A stretch of DNA of 64,000 nucleotides from Ophioceras dolichostomum (lineage: Eukaryota; Ascomycota; Sordariomycetes; Magnaporthales; Ophioceraceae), in contig PYST01000120.1 in assembly GCA_003049485.1 (NCBI GenBank), positions 38,812 to 102,811 of the forward strand, in the 5' to 3' direction. Of this stretch, positions 30,984 to 41,900 are shown piece by piece (positions within the stretch are counted from its first letter, which is position 1; each line of letters begins with the position of its first letter). Both the position numbers and the translations under genes were made by a program. The notes beneath the pieces were generated by a model. It saw nothing but the letters and a program-made list of their open reading frames with translations, ran no database searches and was not told the origin of the DNA.

Positions 30984-33900
30984 CTAGCCAGCACGGTTCC
31001 GCAAGCTGCCGACCCGGCCCAGCCCCAACCAGTTCCGAACACGTCCTCCGCCGCCCGAGTTGTTAGCAGCGGCGGTTTGACCGCCACCACCAGCAGATTC
31101 AACACCACCACCAATAGGTGACGGCAACGCAGCACCAACACCAGCAGAAGGCGAGCAAAGCGGCGCCCCGCCACCATCACGGTCCTCGCCCATCCCACCA
31201 CCACCAGATACATCATACCCCCCACCAGCAGCAAGAGCAGGCGCAGGCGCCGACTCCCTCCTCACCCTCGGATTCCGCAATATAGGCGGCGGCGTAGCGC
31301 TCTGATGCACCAGCATCAACTCCTCGTCCCCTGCCCCACCACCACCACCTCCCGTCACCGGTGGTGGTGCACGCGACCGCACCCAAGACGGGACGCCCAC
31401 CATCGGCATATCTTGTTGTCGCTGACCCTGCTTTTGTGACTGCGCAGTTGGAGTGGGAGGAAGGGGGTAAACGTTCTTGAACGCGGTCTCGGACGGCGGC
31501 GCGCTAGCCGGCGGGGCTGGCACGTCGCTGGAGCCGCCGCCGCCGAGGGATCGGCGGAAGAGGCTGTTCAGCCCGCCGGAGCGGCGGGATGGCGGGGGGT
31601 GGCCTGCTATGGGTGGGTAGTGCCTCTTTTGCTGTTGTTGTTGAGGATGTTGTTGTGTCGTCTCTGTGGATGTAGATGTGGGTGTGGGAGCGGCTGTCGT
31701 GTTATCGAGGCTGTTGCTGCGCGAGCGAGATGCGCTCGAACCACCACCTCCCCCCCGCACCGGCGACTTGCGCAACTTACTAGCGCCGCCAGGGGCGGGC
31801 GACGCCTTCGCAGACGAGGATGGGCCGCCGCTGTTGGCAGTAGTAGGGCGGTGCGACGACCCCGTGCGGGCGTGCAGGCTGGAGCGGCGCGGCGGGGGAG
31901 GCACGAACGACGCCGGTCCTCCCACAGCTACTCCTCCCGTCGCGCCCGAAGACGAGGCGGCGAACGGACCAGGCGACGCGAGGCCAGACCCAAAGATCCC
32001 CGCCTGCGGCGCGGGCAGCGACGCGCCGAGCGCATCGAGCGCCTGTGCTGTGGGCGCGCCGAGGTAGCCCGCGCCGCCGAGGGCGCCGAACATGGCGTCG
32101 CTGGCCCAGCCGCCGCCGGGGCCGGAGGTGGGGAAGCCGAAGAGGTCCGGCGAGACGCGGCCGTTGCTGGCGAAATCGTCGGCGTCGGTGGGGGAGGAAG
32201 CATCGGCGGCGGGGCCGAGGCCGAGGATGGCGCCTTGGATGTCGTTGTTGGGGAAGCGCCTGTTGGGCTTCAGGCCTTCGCGTAGCCAGCAGTCGTACGA
32301 CGAGACGGAGGCTCCGTCTATGTTGCCGTCGTCGTCGTCATCGGAGGAGTCATCTGAGCCCCAGCCGTTGGCGCCCCGGCGGTCGTGGGATGTGGTGGTT
32401 TCGCCTGCTGAGCGGGGCCGGCGGGAGGAGACGGGAAGGCGGTTCTCGAAGTATGATGATGAAGAGGCGGTGTGGTCTACTTTGGTGCCGTTGGTGGTGA
32501 TTTCGCCTTTGCGACTTGTGAAGGCGGATGTCGAGGGGGTCTGGTGCTGCTGCTTGTGCGGCAGGAGCAGGCTGCCGCCGCCGCCACTGTAGTTGTCGTC
32601 TACAGCACCGGCGCCCGTGCCCGTGCCCGGGGTGCCGACATGAGCGGCGTCTCTGCTGCCGGATCTGGACGACATCGACGCGGCCGTCGACTCCGACAGG
32701 GCAAGGTAGCTGCGCTCGTTGGGGTTGAGCGACGGCGCCTGCGCTGGCTGCGAGAGGGTGTCGTTCGAGTTCTTGTAGCGGCGGAGGGTTGACGTCGAGA
32801 TGGTGTCGGGCGTGGGCGGGAATGGGTGGTTGTTGTTCGCGAAGTCCTTCAGCGGCGCGTCCGTCATGACTTTGCGCAGCGCTTCGCGCTTCTCCTGCTT
32901 GGTGCGCTGTCTAGTCTGGATGTTGGTGTGGAGAGGCGGCAGCTGAGGGCTTCGACTGCCCTGGCGATCGCGATCGAGCGGTCGGCTGGTGGCTGGCGGG
33001 CCGCCGCTGCCACTGCCACTGCTGCTAATGCTGGGGACGTCGACGAGCCCACCGCCGCTGCTGCGGTCCTGGTCGAACTGCAGCCTCTCTAACTTCTGGA
33101 GGGGAGAGCCGGCACCTATGACGTCGTTGATGGACGAATATCCGCCCGAGCTGATGTTGCGTGACACGGAGCTCGACCGACGCGGTTTGGTTGGCGTCGT
33201 TGTCGTTGTCGTCTGCAGAAAGGCCGATCCCGGTTGCTTCTTGAGCCCTGCCGTGGGGGCGGCGCCTACTCGCCTGTCATCGAAAGGGGCACCAGCTGAC
33301 GACGACGACGACATGAGGTGGGGGTGGGACCGATCGGGTGGCGACGTCGAGCTCCGTGGCCCCCCAGGACCTCGTTGTCCGTACACGCTAATGAACGAGC
33401 TCTCGCTCAGAACGCTCAGGCTTGGGGTGGACATGCCGTTGAGCTGCGCGAGGTCCTCGTCGCGGAGGCCGTCTAAGGCTCGCCTAAAGCCCAGGAGACT
33501 CTCGTTTGCGCTCATGTAGACGCTGCGCAGGTTCTCGGTGCACTCGCTACGGTCACTGAGGAAGCTCGGCATGCGGGCCAGGCTGTGGCGGGCGAAGTCG
33601 TCCTTGGATGGCAGCAGCAGGTGGGAGTTGTTGTTATTTTCCGAAGAATGCTCCTTCACTCGCGGGGTCTGGAGGTCGGAGGAGTCGAAGCCTGGCGGCA
33701 GGCTGTAGTCGTAGGCCTCGCCGGCCAGCTGGGCCATCTCCCGCTCCTGCCTCAGCCTTTCGACGGTGGCCTCCAGCATGACGATCATGGCGACGGCCTC
33801 CTCCACGGCTTTGTCCCGTCTCTCGAGCTCCGCGACCAGTTGTTCGTTTACGTCTGTCATCTCGTTCTTCTCGGTCGTGAGCTTTTCGACTTGGGCTTCG

Positions 33901-34637
33901 AGCTCTGTTTGCCGTTCGCGTCGGTGGAAAACCTCCAGTTTCAGATCGAAGTTGTTCTTGTGGAGCTTGGAAAGGGTCTACAGTTGTTTGCGCACACGGA
34001 AGGAGAGTCGCGTAGCATAATAGTTAGCTCCTATTCTAATACTAGAACGGGAGAAGGGAGAGGGGTAGAGACAAGGAAAGGACGAAGCGCCAGTTAGCCA
34101 TCGTACCAGTTCCATTTCCTTTAACCCCATGCTTTTCTTCTTCAATGGGTCGGCGCCGCTGCTCGAACGCGGCCGGCGTCCGTCCGAGGTGGACGCCCGG
34201 ACCGGAGAGCTCTGCACGGCCCGGAGCTCCGTCGATGTGCTCATGTCGGTGGCGGCCCTGCTACTCGCCCGTTCGCTCTCGAATTTCCGTTCGCGCTGCA
34301 GCTTCTCCTGAAGGTAGGCCGACACGGCGGGCGTGCCCTGGCGTGGTGGTTCGTCGACGAGAGTCGGTTCTCGCGATAGTCTTGAGGATCGTGGCCGTTC
34401 CGCGCTGCCCGTAGACGCCCTACTCGAGTGGTGTGGGAACCGATGGGAGGTGTGCGACTTGTGCGGGGAGGCGAGGTTTGTTGAGGAGCTGTTGTTGCTT
34501 TGGGGGGTCATGCGGGTATTTGTGGTGCTGTTGCTGGAGCGCGAGGATGCCCGAGGGTAGAGTGGTGGAGGGAGAGAAGGGCGGGAGGACCGTTCCCGGG
34601 CGTGGGGATGTGCCTGGGCTTGACCGGTACCCTCCAT
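30984..34637 (-). CDS. Centrosomin motif 1 (CM1/Cnn_1N) coiled-coil protein, two exons
   Basis: CDS = complement(join(30984..33977,34107..34637)), 1174 residues. Exon 1 starts MEGTGQAQAH and ends KKKSMGLKEMEL. A 129-bp intron (GTACGA ... CTGTAG) separates it from exon 2, which begins TLSKLHKNNFDLKLEVF. The junction rebuilds the CM1 motif (residues 171-200), which in Cnn, Mto1, Pcp1 and ApsB binds and activates gamma-tubulin complexes. A coiled coil follows to about residue 255 (EQLVAELERRDKAVEEAVAM). The remaining 900 residues are disordered and rich in Ser, Gly, Pro and polyQ. They contain an island (YDCWLREGLKPNRRFPN) that looks conserved, and a basic C-terminus (VRNWLGLGRVGSLRNRAG). The likely role is microtubule nucleation or anchoring at spindle poles, septa or other sites. 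It is much shorter in coiled coil than Mto1/ApsB. An ATG farther upstream (34730) is in frame but less likely. Confidence 0.85.
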
Positions 34638-37600
34638 GACGACGGGAGGAAAAGGAGGGAGGGAGAGAAGAATCAGAAGTCTCTGTCCCGTGGTGATGGG
34701 CCCACTATGCGCGTAATGCGGGCACCGCACAAGAAAGGAGAGAGAGGCTAGTAGAGGGAGGGACAGAAGGATCGGTGGTCAAGGCGTGACTTGTCCTCTG
34801 CTGTCAGACGACGCGGCGAGCCAGCTGCCGGTGAGAAAGTCTTGCTTCTGCTGTTTGTCTCACCCCCGGTTCTCGGTCTGTCTGCCCATGAACACAAAAT
34901 TGTGCAACCACCGCCGCCACTGTTCGCCTTCTTTTTTGCCTCCCTTTCCCCCCTCTTTGTCGCAAGTATCCCCAAGAGGACAGTCCGTTGGTCCGTCCGG
35001 GAAAGAAGCAAAAAAAAAGAAGCAACCGTGGGCGGCGTTTGCGCGGGGTTCCGATTCGTGGGCGCAAAGTCGAAAGACACCAAATCGGGCAGGACCAAGA
35101 TGTCGGGATGATGCCTGTTTGTGAGAAGAAAAAGAGCTGAGAAGTACGGAGTATGGAGGGGGGTTCCTCGTTGTTCGTGAGTTGGAACCTAGCGGCCGTT
35201 GCGTGTGTCTGCCGTCGGATCTGCAGCCTCTATCGATACGAGTCGTCTGATAGGTTGGGGGGATAAGGGGGGACTGCTGGAAAGGAAAGCAATAGAAGCA
35301 AGGGAAGCCGCGGTTCGGGATGTGTCTGGATGTGCCGGGCTTCCAAGTCGTTGGCTCGTTGGCTGATGGCCACTTTGGTTCTGGTGGCACGTCCTTAAAA
35401 GGTGAGATAATTTGCAGCGATGGACCTGGTTTTGCAATCTTGGACCCCTGCTCCTTCCTGTCTGCCGGTGCCTGTGCTGAATCCCGTTACGGAACAGGTG
35501 ATAGTGTTGCTATTCTTGTGGAACAGACAGACAGACACCTCAAGTCACCACTGCACTCACCAACCCCAGCAGGTCGCCGTCGGTCGCCACACATATAAAT
35601 GTGTGTAAGACGCCGAAAAGAAAATCAGGAATGGGAGAGGGTTTTTCGTGCGTAGGACGGATTATGTTCCCCGCGATCCGTTCCCATTCGTCGGGAGTGG
35701 CCGTGTGAGAGGGCGGCGCGGTGGGCGTGTGCGTGCGTTGTGTTCCTCTGTTCGTGGGGCCGTGGAGGCGCGTCAAATGAGCGACTGCAAATCAAAGTTC
35801 GATCGCGTTTGGCGTGTCGCAAACACCAACCCAATGCCACCAATTATCTGGCCGCAGCGCAGCAGCAGTTGCAGTTACGCAGAGATGTGAAGCAATTGAT
35901 CGGAACACGACTATTGAACGCGATGATGCAGGTTGGGAGATTTGACTGGATAGCGGTGGTCGGTCGGCTTCGGCGATGACAGGACGAAGAGGAGAGCACA
36001 CCTGGATGAAGGATGATGGATGCTGTCCTACTTCGTACAGTGCAGTGTGTGCAGTGCAGTGCGGCACAACAGCCAACCCCTTCTTCCAAGTCGCATAAGA
36101 ACCGTGTCGATCCGATCTGGTAGGGCCAGGCAGACAGCGTTCAGGATTTCGGTTCTGACCCAATGCTTCCGGATGTTTACTACAGGCGGACGGCGGTCTG
36201 GGATCTCCACACTGTTCCGTTTGTCGTGCAGTTGTTGATGTGAAGAGGGCGGTCAAGAAGAGCACCCGAAAGTTCTCAAAAGCAAAGGAAAGGCGGGAAG
36301 AAGGAAAAGAAAAAGCAATCGTTGTTTCATCAAGCAAGGACGAGAAGAAAAGATCTAGTCAAGTCCCTTGATCATGATCCTTCTCCGGGCTCCCCCGAGG
36401 CGAGGCAGTGCGTGAATTGCAAGGGCCAAATGTGCCTGACGAGCTCGCGAATGGAGCTTCATGAAGTGGGAATCTACGGTAAAACGGGGAGCGGAACGGG
36501 AATTCAAGCTGCCATTCGACATCCACGCACCCAGTCTGATTCCAAGTTTCTGTTGCTAATGAGACGAGACACGGGCGTGCCACACGGACGGACTGTACAA
36601 CTCTCATGGCATGTTCTTCATAACTCAGGTTGTTAATGAGAAGGGGCTTCGTCTCGTCAGCTCGTCCTCTCTCTCATTTTGTTAACCTCTCTTCAATCCT
36701 TCGTCGAAATGTTTTCTGGCGCTATCCACGCTTATTTAAACCTCCCGAGATAAAAGCGTCCGTCCCCCCTCGTGGTCCTCAGGCTGGCTTGTAGCGCTGA
36801 TGCCCAATCCCGTCCACCATCACAGTCCGTTGCAACGGAAAGTGTGGAGGTGTGGCACACCTAATAACTTGCTCGCGTTCATCAACCCTCCCAATTGGAC
36901 TCATCACTGGAGTCTTCTCGCGTCCGACCTTCGTCAAGCATCCCGCACTTTTTAATGCAGGTTCAAGGCTTGGCGCGCAATTCGCCAAATGCAATCAAGA
37001 GGGGGGAATGTGTGTGGGAAGCCACAAGAAGCGTGGGAAGATGGAGGGCGACGACGGCATGCAACTGGTCCATTCCCCGTCTTCCGTCCCTGCCAATCAC
37101 CATTCTTGTTCTAGCGTGTCCCAGCGTCGTGGGAACATGGATACCCCTGGCCAGGCCCACCGTGCCGAAAGAGGGAAAAGTGGTGACCGAAAAAAGGGGT
37201 CGCTCGGGCCCTCTCCTTTTCTTTTCGCTCGTCACAACATGGAGCGAGTTAAAAAATCTCGTCACTGTGATGTGCTGATCGAATGCGCCAAAAGCATTTG
37301 CATTCGTTGAAAAGTTGTGACAGGAAGTTTTTTTATGTCCTACCGTTGGATCTTGCATTGGTTTCTTCGGCTTCCTACAGCAGGTGACAGATGCCAGCCA
37401 GGTTGATCCTCAACCCAGCACGACGATCTGTGCAACTGTTTCTTCAGTGCTGCGTCAGTTGACATGGAGGAGCCCAGACGAAGCTCGTGAAAACTTGAGA
37501 GCTCCATATTTTTGACAGCCAGGACGGCGGGCTTGCGGGCCTCTTAACATCCCAGCTTGTTCCAAACCAGGCCACTGGGAAGGGGACCATATTTTTTCAT

Positions 37601-38609
37601 GCCTTATCGACCCTGATTCTCCGCTTCGTGCCTCGACTGCTCGGGACCCTCGGGCAGCTCGCCTTTCCAACTTCCTGTGTCCTTGCCAATTTCATCTGTA
37701 TCAGGAGGGAGGGGAACGGAATGACGGTTCTGTCCCATTTTTCGGGCTAGAACCAACGGCCCTTGTCTGGCTTCCCAGCCACCCGCCTTTTCTTCCAGGC
37801 TCACGGGAGCGTCCGTCTGGAGACAGCACGTGATATTGATGCTCTCTCCATCACCTTAGTCATCAATCAGATACCAACCAAGTGCTTGGCCTCCTCAGTC
37901 AACAACATGCCTTTCTATCTCACAGCTAGCCATCGAGCACGAGAAGAATGTTCCGTGTGGTCTTCCCGATTGTACGTAACGGCCGAGAGATTTTGAGGAG
38001 AAGTGCGTTCCCGCCTCCGTCCTCAACCAGCCACAATGAAGGAGATGCTCTTCCAACCCCATTCTTCTTATCTTCCTTCACGCACGGTAGCCCGCCGGCT
38101 GGACTGGCCTGATCCCGAAGGTGAGGTGATGATTTGGTTTGCGCAGAATCAAGTGGCGAGGCGAAACGCACTCGGCTGCTCTAGCCTTCCGGTCTAGAAC
38201 GTGGGACTGAGAGGCCATCGCGTTTCCCAGCCGCGTTACCCAGCGCCCCCTCATCATCACTTTCGAGATTTATCTAGCAACACCATGCAATCTTTTGATT
38301 TCTGTGATCATCTGGTTCCAGCCCGCGGTATAAGCTTAGACGCCCTCCCGTCTATACTCCACATGCACGGGCAATCTTCCAGAGAGAGCTGTGTGCCCGA
38401 CTTCTGTTGTTGATTTTGGAGGAGTATCACTCTTACTGATTCCGGACGGCAAAGCGCGAGCACGAGAGAAGAACGTCAACTAATATAACCGAGGATCTAT
38501 CCCGGGTGCTCTTTCTTTCTCCTCCCAGTTCTTTACTCTAGTTTACATCTTTCCCTCAAGGTTGTGCAGTAACTCGGCAAGTAAGAAACAATCACGTCAC
38601 ACCGCCACG
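34638..38609. other. Long divergent intergenic region
   Basis: 4.0 kb between the divergent CM1 gene (-) and the small secreted protein (+). The frames on both strands, up to 181 codons at 35792-36337 (-), look random and have no motifs. Short runs of GTGTGCAGTGCAGTGCGG (about 36047-36064) and GACAGACAGACAGACA (35526-35540) are simple repeats. No gene is seen. Confidence 0.55.
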
Positions 38610-39487
38610 ATGAGGACTTCCTTCTTCTATTCCCTGGTCATAGTTGGCCTGTCCCTGGCCCTCCCCACCAACCTCAACCCCGACGAGGCGGGCGCGGTGC
38701 AGAGACACGAGCGCGGGTGGCAGAAGGTCAGGGACATTATAAAGATCGCTAAAACAGAGCCTTTCCCCCATTCCAACCCACCACCGTGGAAGCGCGAGGT
38801 TAAGCCCGAGCCAGCCAAGACGAAGAAGCAGACCTTCGAGTTGGACATCCTCCCGCCATTCATCACCTACGGAAACGGCTGGACGGAGCAGGAAAGGCTG
38901 GAGTGGGAGGCGTTTGTCGAGGGCCACACCGCTGAGCAGATCTTCCGCCACTATGTACTCGAGGGGCTCTCGCCCACACGCCATAAGCCCCCCATTCCCA
39001 AGGTAGTCCCGCATGAGCTAGACGTCTCGCAGGGCGACTCGGAGCACCGCTTTTTGCAAGGTTAGCTTCCACTCCCAGGCAAAGCCCCCCTTTCCCTTTC
39101 CCTGTTCTCCCGAACTCCGTCGTGATCCCGCACGACGAGAAGCGAGGAAAGGAGGCCCACCAGCCACCGCCGCCGTCTCCCGGCCGGACAGAGGACGGGA
39201 CGCGGTGCAGCCCGCCCTCCGTCTATCCTCGAACGGCATGATGGCGGGCCTGGCATCCAAACCGCCCCCGGTCTTCCCCGCCGGACGCTACATACCCTTG
39301 GGACACGCCGACGATGCTGACTCGCATCTCTGACGCCGACATAGGCACAGGGGGGAGCGGGGTCAAGTACGGGTACGGGCACGGATTCACCGGGCCTGTG
39401 GGTGGACTGCCCCAGGCGTCCAAGGAGAATGAGGAGGGAGGAGACGATGCGGCAGCAGAGGAGGCTGATGATGAGCCTAAGGCCTGA
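38610..39487 (+). CDS. Small cysteine-free secreted protein, two exons
   Basis: CDS = join(38610..39060,39345..39487), 197 residues. The start MRTSFFYSLVIVGLSLALPTN is a clear signal peptide, cleaved near residue 18-21. The mature part has no cysteine at all. It is Lys/Pro/Glu-rich, with an island FELDILPPFITYGNGWTEQE and a segment like EQIFRHYVLEGLSP. The 284-bp intron runs from GTTAGC to ACATAG and joins in phase. Exon 2 begins GTGGSGVKYGYGHGFTGPV and ends in an acidic Asp/Glu/Ala tail. If the intron is not removed the protein stops two codons later (GTTAG). The intron also holds a short coding-like segment (FPAGRYIPLGHADDADSHL), so other splice forms are possible. No family is recognised. 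Size, secretion and isolation between long spacers fit an effector or wall-associated protein, but that is inference. Confidence 0.7.
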
Positions 39488-39773
39488 GAGGTCCGCATGA
39501 TTTGTTTGTCTACTTTGCTTCATTCCGGCTTTTGCTGTAGTTTCGGTGCCTTTGGGCAAAGATTCTAACTGATGGGATCTGGGCATGATCTCTCTGCAGG
39601 GGTGGGAAGAAGCAGGTTGGATCTGACCCTCTTTGAAGAGGAGTAGTGTTAGACTACGCTTCTATTCCGGATTGTGGAGGCTTAGGTATCTTATACTATA
39701 TTTCTCTGATTCACCTCTACCTGCTTGTGCCATTGTACAAAAGTCTATGCGAGCTCTTGTCTACTAGGACATC

Positions 39774-39779
39774 AATAAA
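39774..39779 (+). terminator. Candidate polyadenylation signal AATAAA
   Basis: A perfect AATAAA 287 bp after the stop codon of the small secreted protein, in AT-rich DNA. Fungal signals are degenerate, so this is only a candidate. Confidence 0.35.
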
Positions 39780-40846
39780 ATAACACCGCCCTGTACTGCA
39801 TTTTTTCTCCTTGACAATTCCCCCGCTACTACCGTGCATCTCGGCTTATCGTCAACTGTATTAGAAATCCACCTGCCGTTTCTTGTTCGTGAATGCCAAA
39901 ACAAATTAGGGTTTACCTACCAAATGCGGAACATAGGTTCCAAGAAGCTCTTCATTTGGTCAACAAGGCGGCAGAGATAGCCTAACATCATTAGAGTGCC
40001 GAACTCGCTGCGGCCCGCCACCTCTTGTCGTCGATCTCGGCTCGCTGGTCGTTGGCATTCAACCTAAAGACGACGGAGCACTCTCCAGGCCAAGCGAGCT
40101 AGAAGAAGCAGACAGTCATTATAAACAAAGTCACGGTCCTCATCAAGCTCCTCCCACCTCGTCTGTGTCGCCTCTTCTAATGCTGTATTTCGTCATCAGT
40201 CAACTCTATCGCCAAACCCGAGCAAATACAACCTGTCATACAGCTTTGAGCGACGTCACCGCTTAAAGTGGCTTGTAGTTCTTAGCAGAGATCTGGCCTA
40301 TGAGGTAGCCGTCGTTCTTCATCAACAAGAGCGTCGCCATCATCGCTCCATCATGACAAGCACCGCACAGCTCCCAAGAGCGAAGCAGCCTAAAATCTAT
40401 CAGGAATATATCTTGAGCAGCCACCCGCCAGTACTTTCCACTGGGAAGTGGGCCGATATGGCATTCTTCAAGCCAGGACAGGTTGAGTGTGCTGATGTGG
40501 CTTCGGAGATCTCAGCGAATGCCTTGTGATCTGAGCTCTGGGACTCGGAACGTGTGCAAAGGGGATACGGGCAAGCAGATAGGATGATTCCACAACATAA
40601 GCCTTGAGGTTACCTGGATAAAGAAATAAACCTTTTCCGTCAGAACCGTGGAGGAACAAGAGTTACAGGCTCTTAAGCTCAGTAACTCTCTCTGGAAGGA
40701 GAGACATCCTCAAAGTCTATCACCGACCCATACAGGAAATTCTTACCATGGTTCCGGAGAAAGGTCATCGATGTCTACTGTTAAAGGCCAGACCTGCCCA
40801 TCCTTGTCTGTGCCAGAACTCCTCGCATCCAGGAAAAAACAACACA

Positions 40847-40927
40847 CTACCTGCCACGATACCTGTCACGAAGCTACCTGCCACGCTACCTACCACGAAG
40901 CCACCTGCCACGCTACCTGCCACGAAG
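40847..40927. repeat. 27-bp minisatellite, three tandem copies
   Basis: Three adjacent 27-bp units at 40847-40873, 40874-40900 and 40901-40927. Each is built of two similar halves (CTACCTGCCACG and CTACCTGCCACGAAG in unit 3). A fourth, degenerate unit follows. The unit length is a multiple of three and the frame is open (reading CHEATCHAT-like), but the frame has no other protein character. It sits in the presumed promoter or leader of the two-TM protein. Confidence 0.85.
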
Positions 40928-41033
40928 CTACCTGCTACACGTTGCCAGCTACGCTACTCACCACTGTACTACCAGGTACCCTACCGGCCACCAACCATAC
41001 CGACCCAGGTACCTCTATCCTCTCGATAACAAA

Positions 41034-41900
41034 ATGTTCACAGTCTCCCTTCCAACCCCAGCCGCCGCCATGTCCCTCCCAGCGCCAGCCACCGCTCCCG
41101 GGCCCTCCCCATCGACCTCCATCACCACCGCAGCCACCACCACCACCGCCGCCGCCGCCTCCAGCCCCCGCCGCTGGTTCAAAACCCCCTCATTCATCAC
41201 CCGCATCCTCCGCGAGGACATCGGCCATCCCCCCTCCCACTACTACCCCTCCGCCGACCCATTCAACCCCACCCCTCGCCACCGCCGCCTCCTCCTCCTC
41301 CTCAAGCGCACGGGCTTCTACCTCCTGGGCGATAGCTGGGCCTTCACAGGCCTCTTCCTCCTGCACGTGCAGCTCGTGATCCTCCTCAGCGTCTGCGTCT
41401 TCCTCGTCCACACCTACGTTCCCTCCTCTGCCTCCTCCTCGTCGTCTCCTTCTCCTTCGAAAGGGAAGTGGGGGGTTAGGGAGAATCTGATCATGGCTTT
41501 CGTCTTCCTGCTGGTCCTCGAGCACGCCGTCTTCGTGTGGGTCGTGATTTGGCTGTCGGACTACGTCGGCGAGAGGGATCGCCGGACAAAGATCGCCAAT
41601 GAGGCTGCCAGACAGGGGGAGCGTCACGCGGAGAGGCGGAGGCGCGCGGAGATGATCAGGGGCCGGTCTCGCGGTGGGCTTGGCCCGTTGCCGGCTCTCC
41701 CAGCTCCGGCTTCCGGTCCGGCTTCCGCTCCGCCTATTGTCGAGGACGCTTGGGAAGAGTATGCGGTGCGTGAGGAGGAGGAGAACAGCAATTACGAGTC
41801 TGTTGAGCTGGAGGAGTTGGGTCCGAGGCAGGTGCAGGCTGGGGATGATGAGGAGGCTGTGAAGGGAACGACGCGCGATCCGGTTTCATTTGCGGTGTGA
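41034..41900 (+). CDS. Small two-TM membrane protein of unknown function
   Basis: 288 residues, one exon, ATG in good context (AACAAAATGTT). The first 45 residues are Ala/Thr/Pro/Ser-rich. A basic juxtamembrane stretch follows (RRWFKTPSFITRILRED ... HRRLLLLLKRTGFYLLGD). Then come two long hydrophobic helices (FTGLFLLHVQLVILLSVCVF and NLIMAFVFLLVLEHAVFVWV), joined by a Ser-rich loop. A highly charged Arg/Glu helix (residues about 180-215) and an acidic tail follow. No enzyme motif is present. The hydrophobic pair followed by a charged helix faintly recalls the C-terminal membrane part of anoctamin-like proteins, but this is not enough to assign a family. Confidence 0.7.
   Translation: MFTVSLPTPAAAMSLPAPATAPGPSPSTSITTAATTTTAAAASSPRRWFKTPSFITRILREDIGHPPSHYYPSADPFNPTPRHRRLLLLLKRTGFYLLGDSWAFTGLFLLHVQLVILLSVCVFLVHTYVPSSASSSSSPSPSKGKWGVRENLIMAFVFLLVLEHAVFVWVVIWLSDYVGERDRRTKIANEAARQGERHAERRRRAEMIRGRSRGGLGPLPALPAPASGPASAPPIVEDAWEEYAVREEEENSNYESVELEELGPRQVQAGDDEEAVKGTTRDPVSFAV

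Larger units (their letters stand above)
39488..41033. other. Intergenic region with minisatellite
   Basis: 1.5 kb with a candidate polyadenylation signal at 39774-39779 and a 27-bp minisatellite at 40847-40927, which lies 107 bp before the start of the two-TM protein. No other gene is seen. Confidence 0.6.

Noticed and set aside
39234..39332. Coding-like stretch within the intron of the small secreted protein as a regular middle exon
   Set aside because: It ends in a stop and has no suitable donor before the last exon, so it cannot be an internal exon. Kept only as a possible alternative end.
40648..41379. 243-codon frame through the 27-bp repeat (reading CHEATCHAT units)
   Set aside because: Low-complexity reading of a minisatellite. 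It then overlaps the two-TM protein in a different phase.
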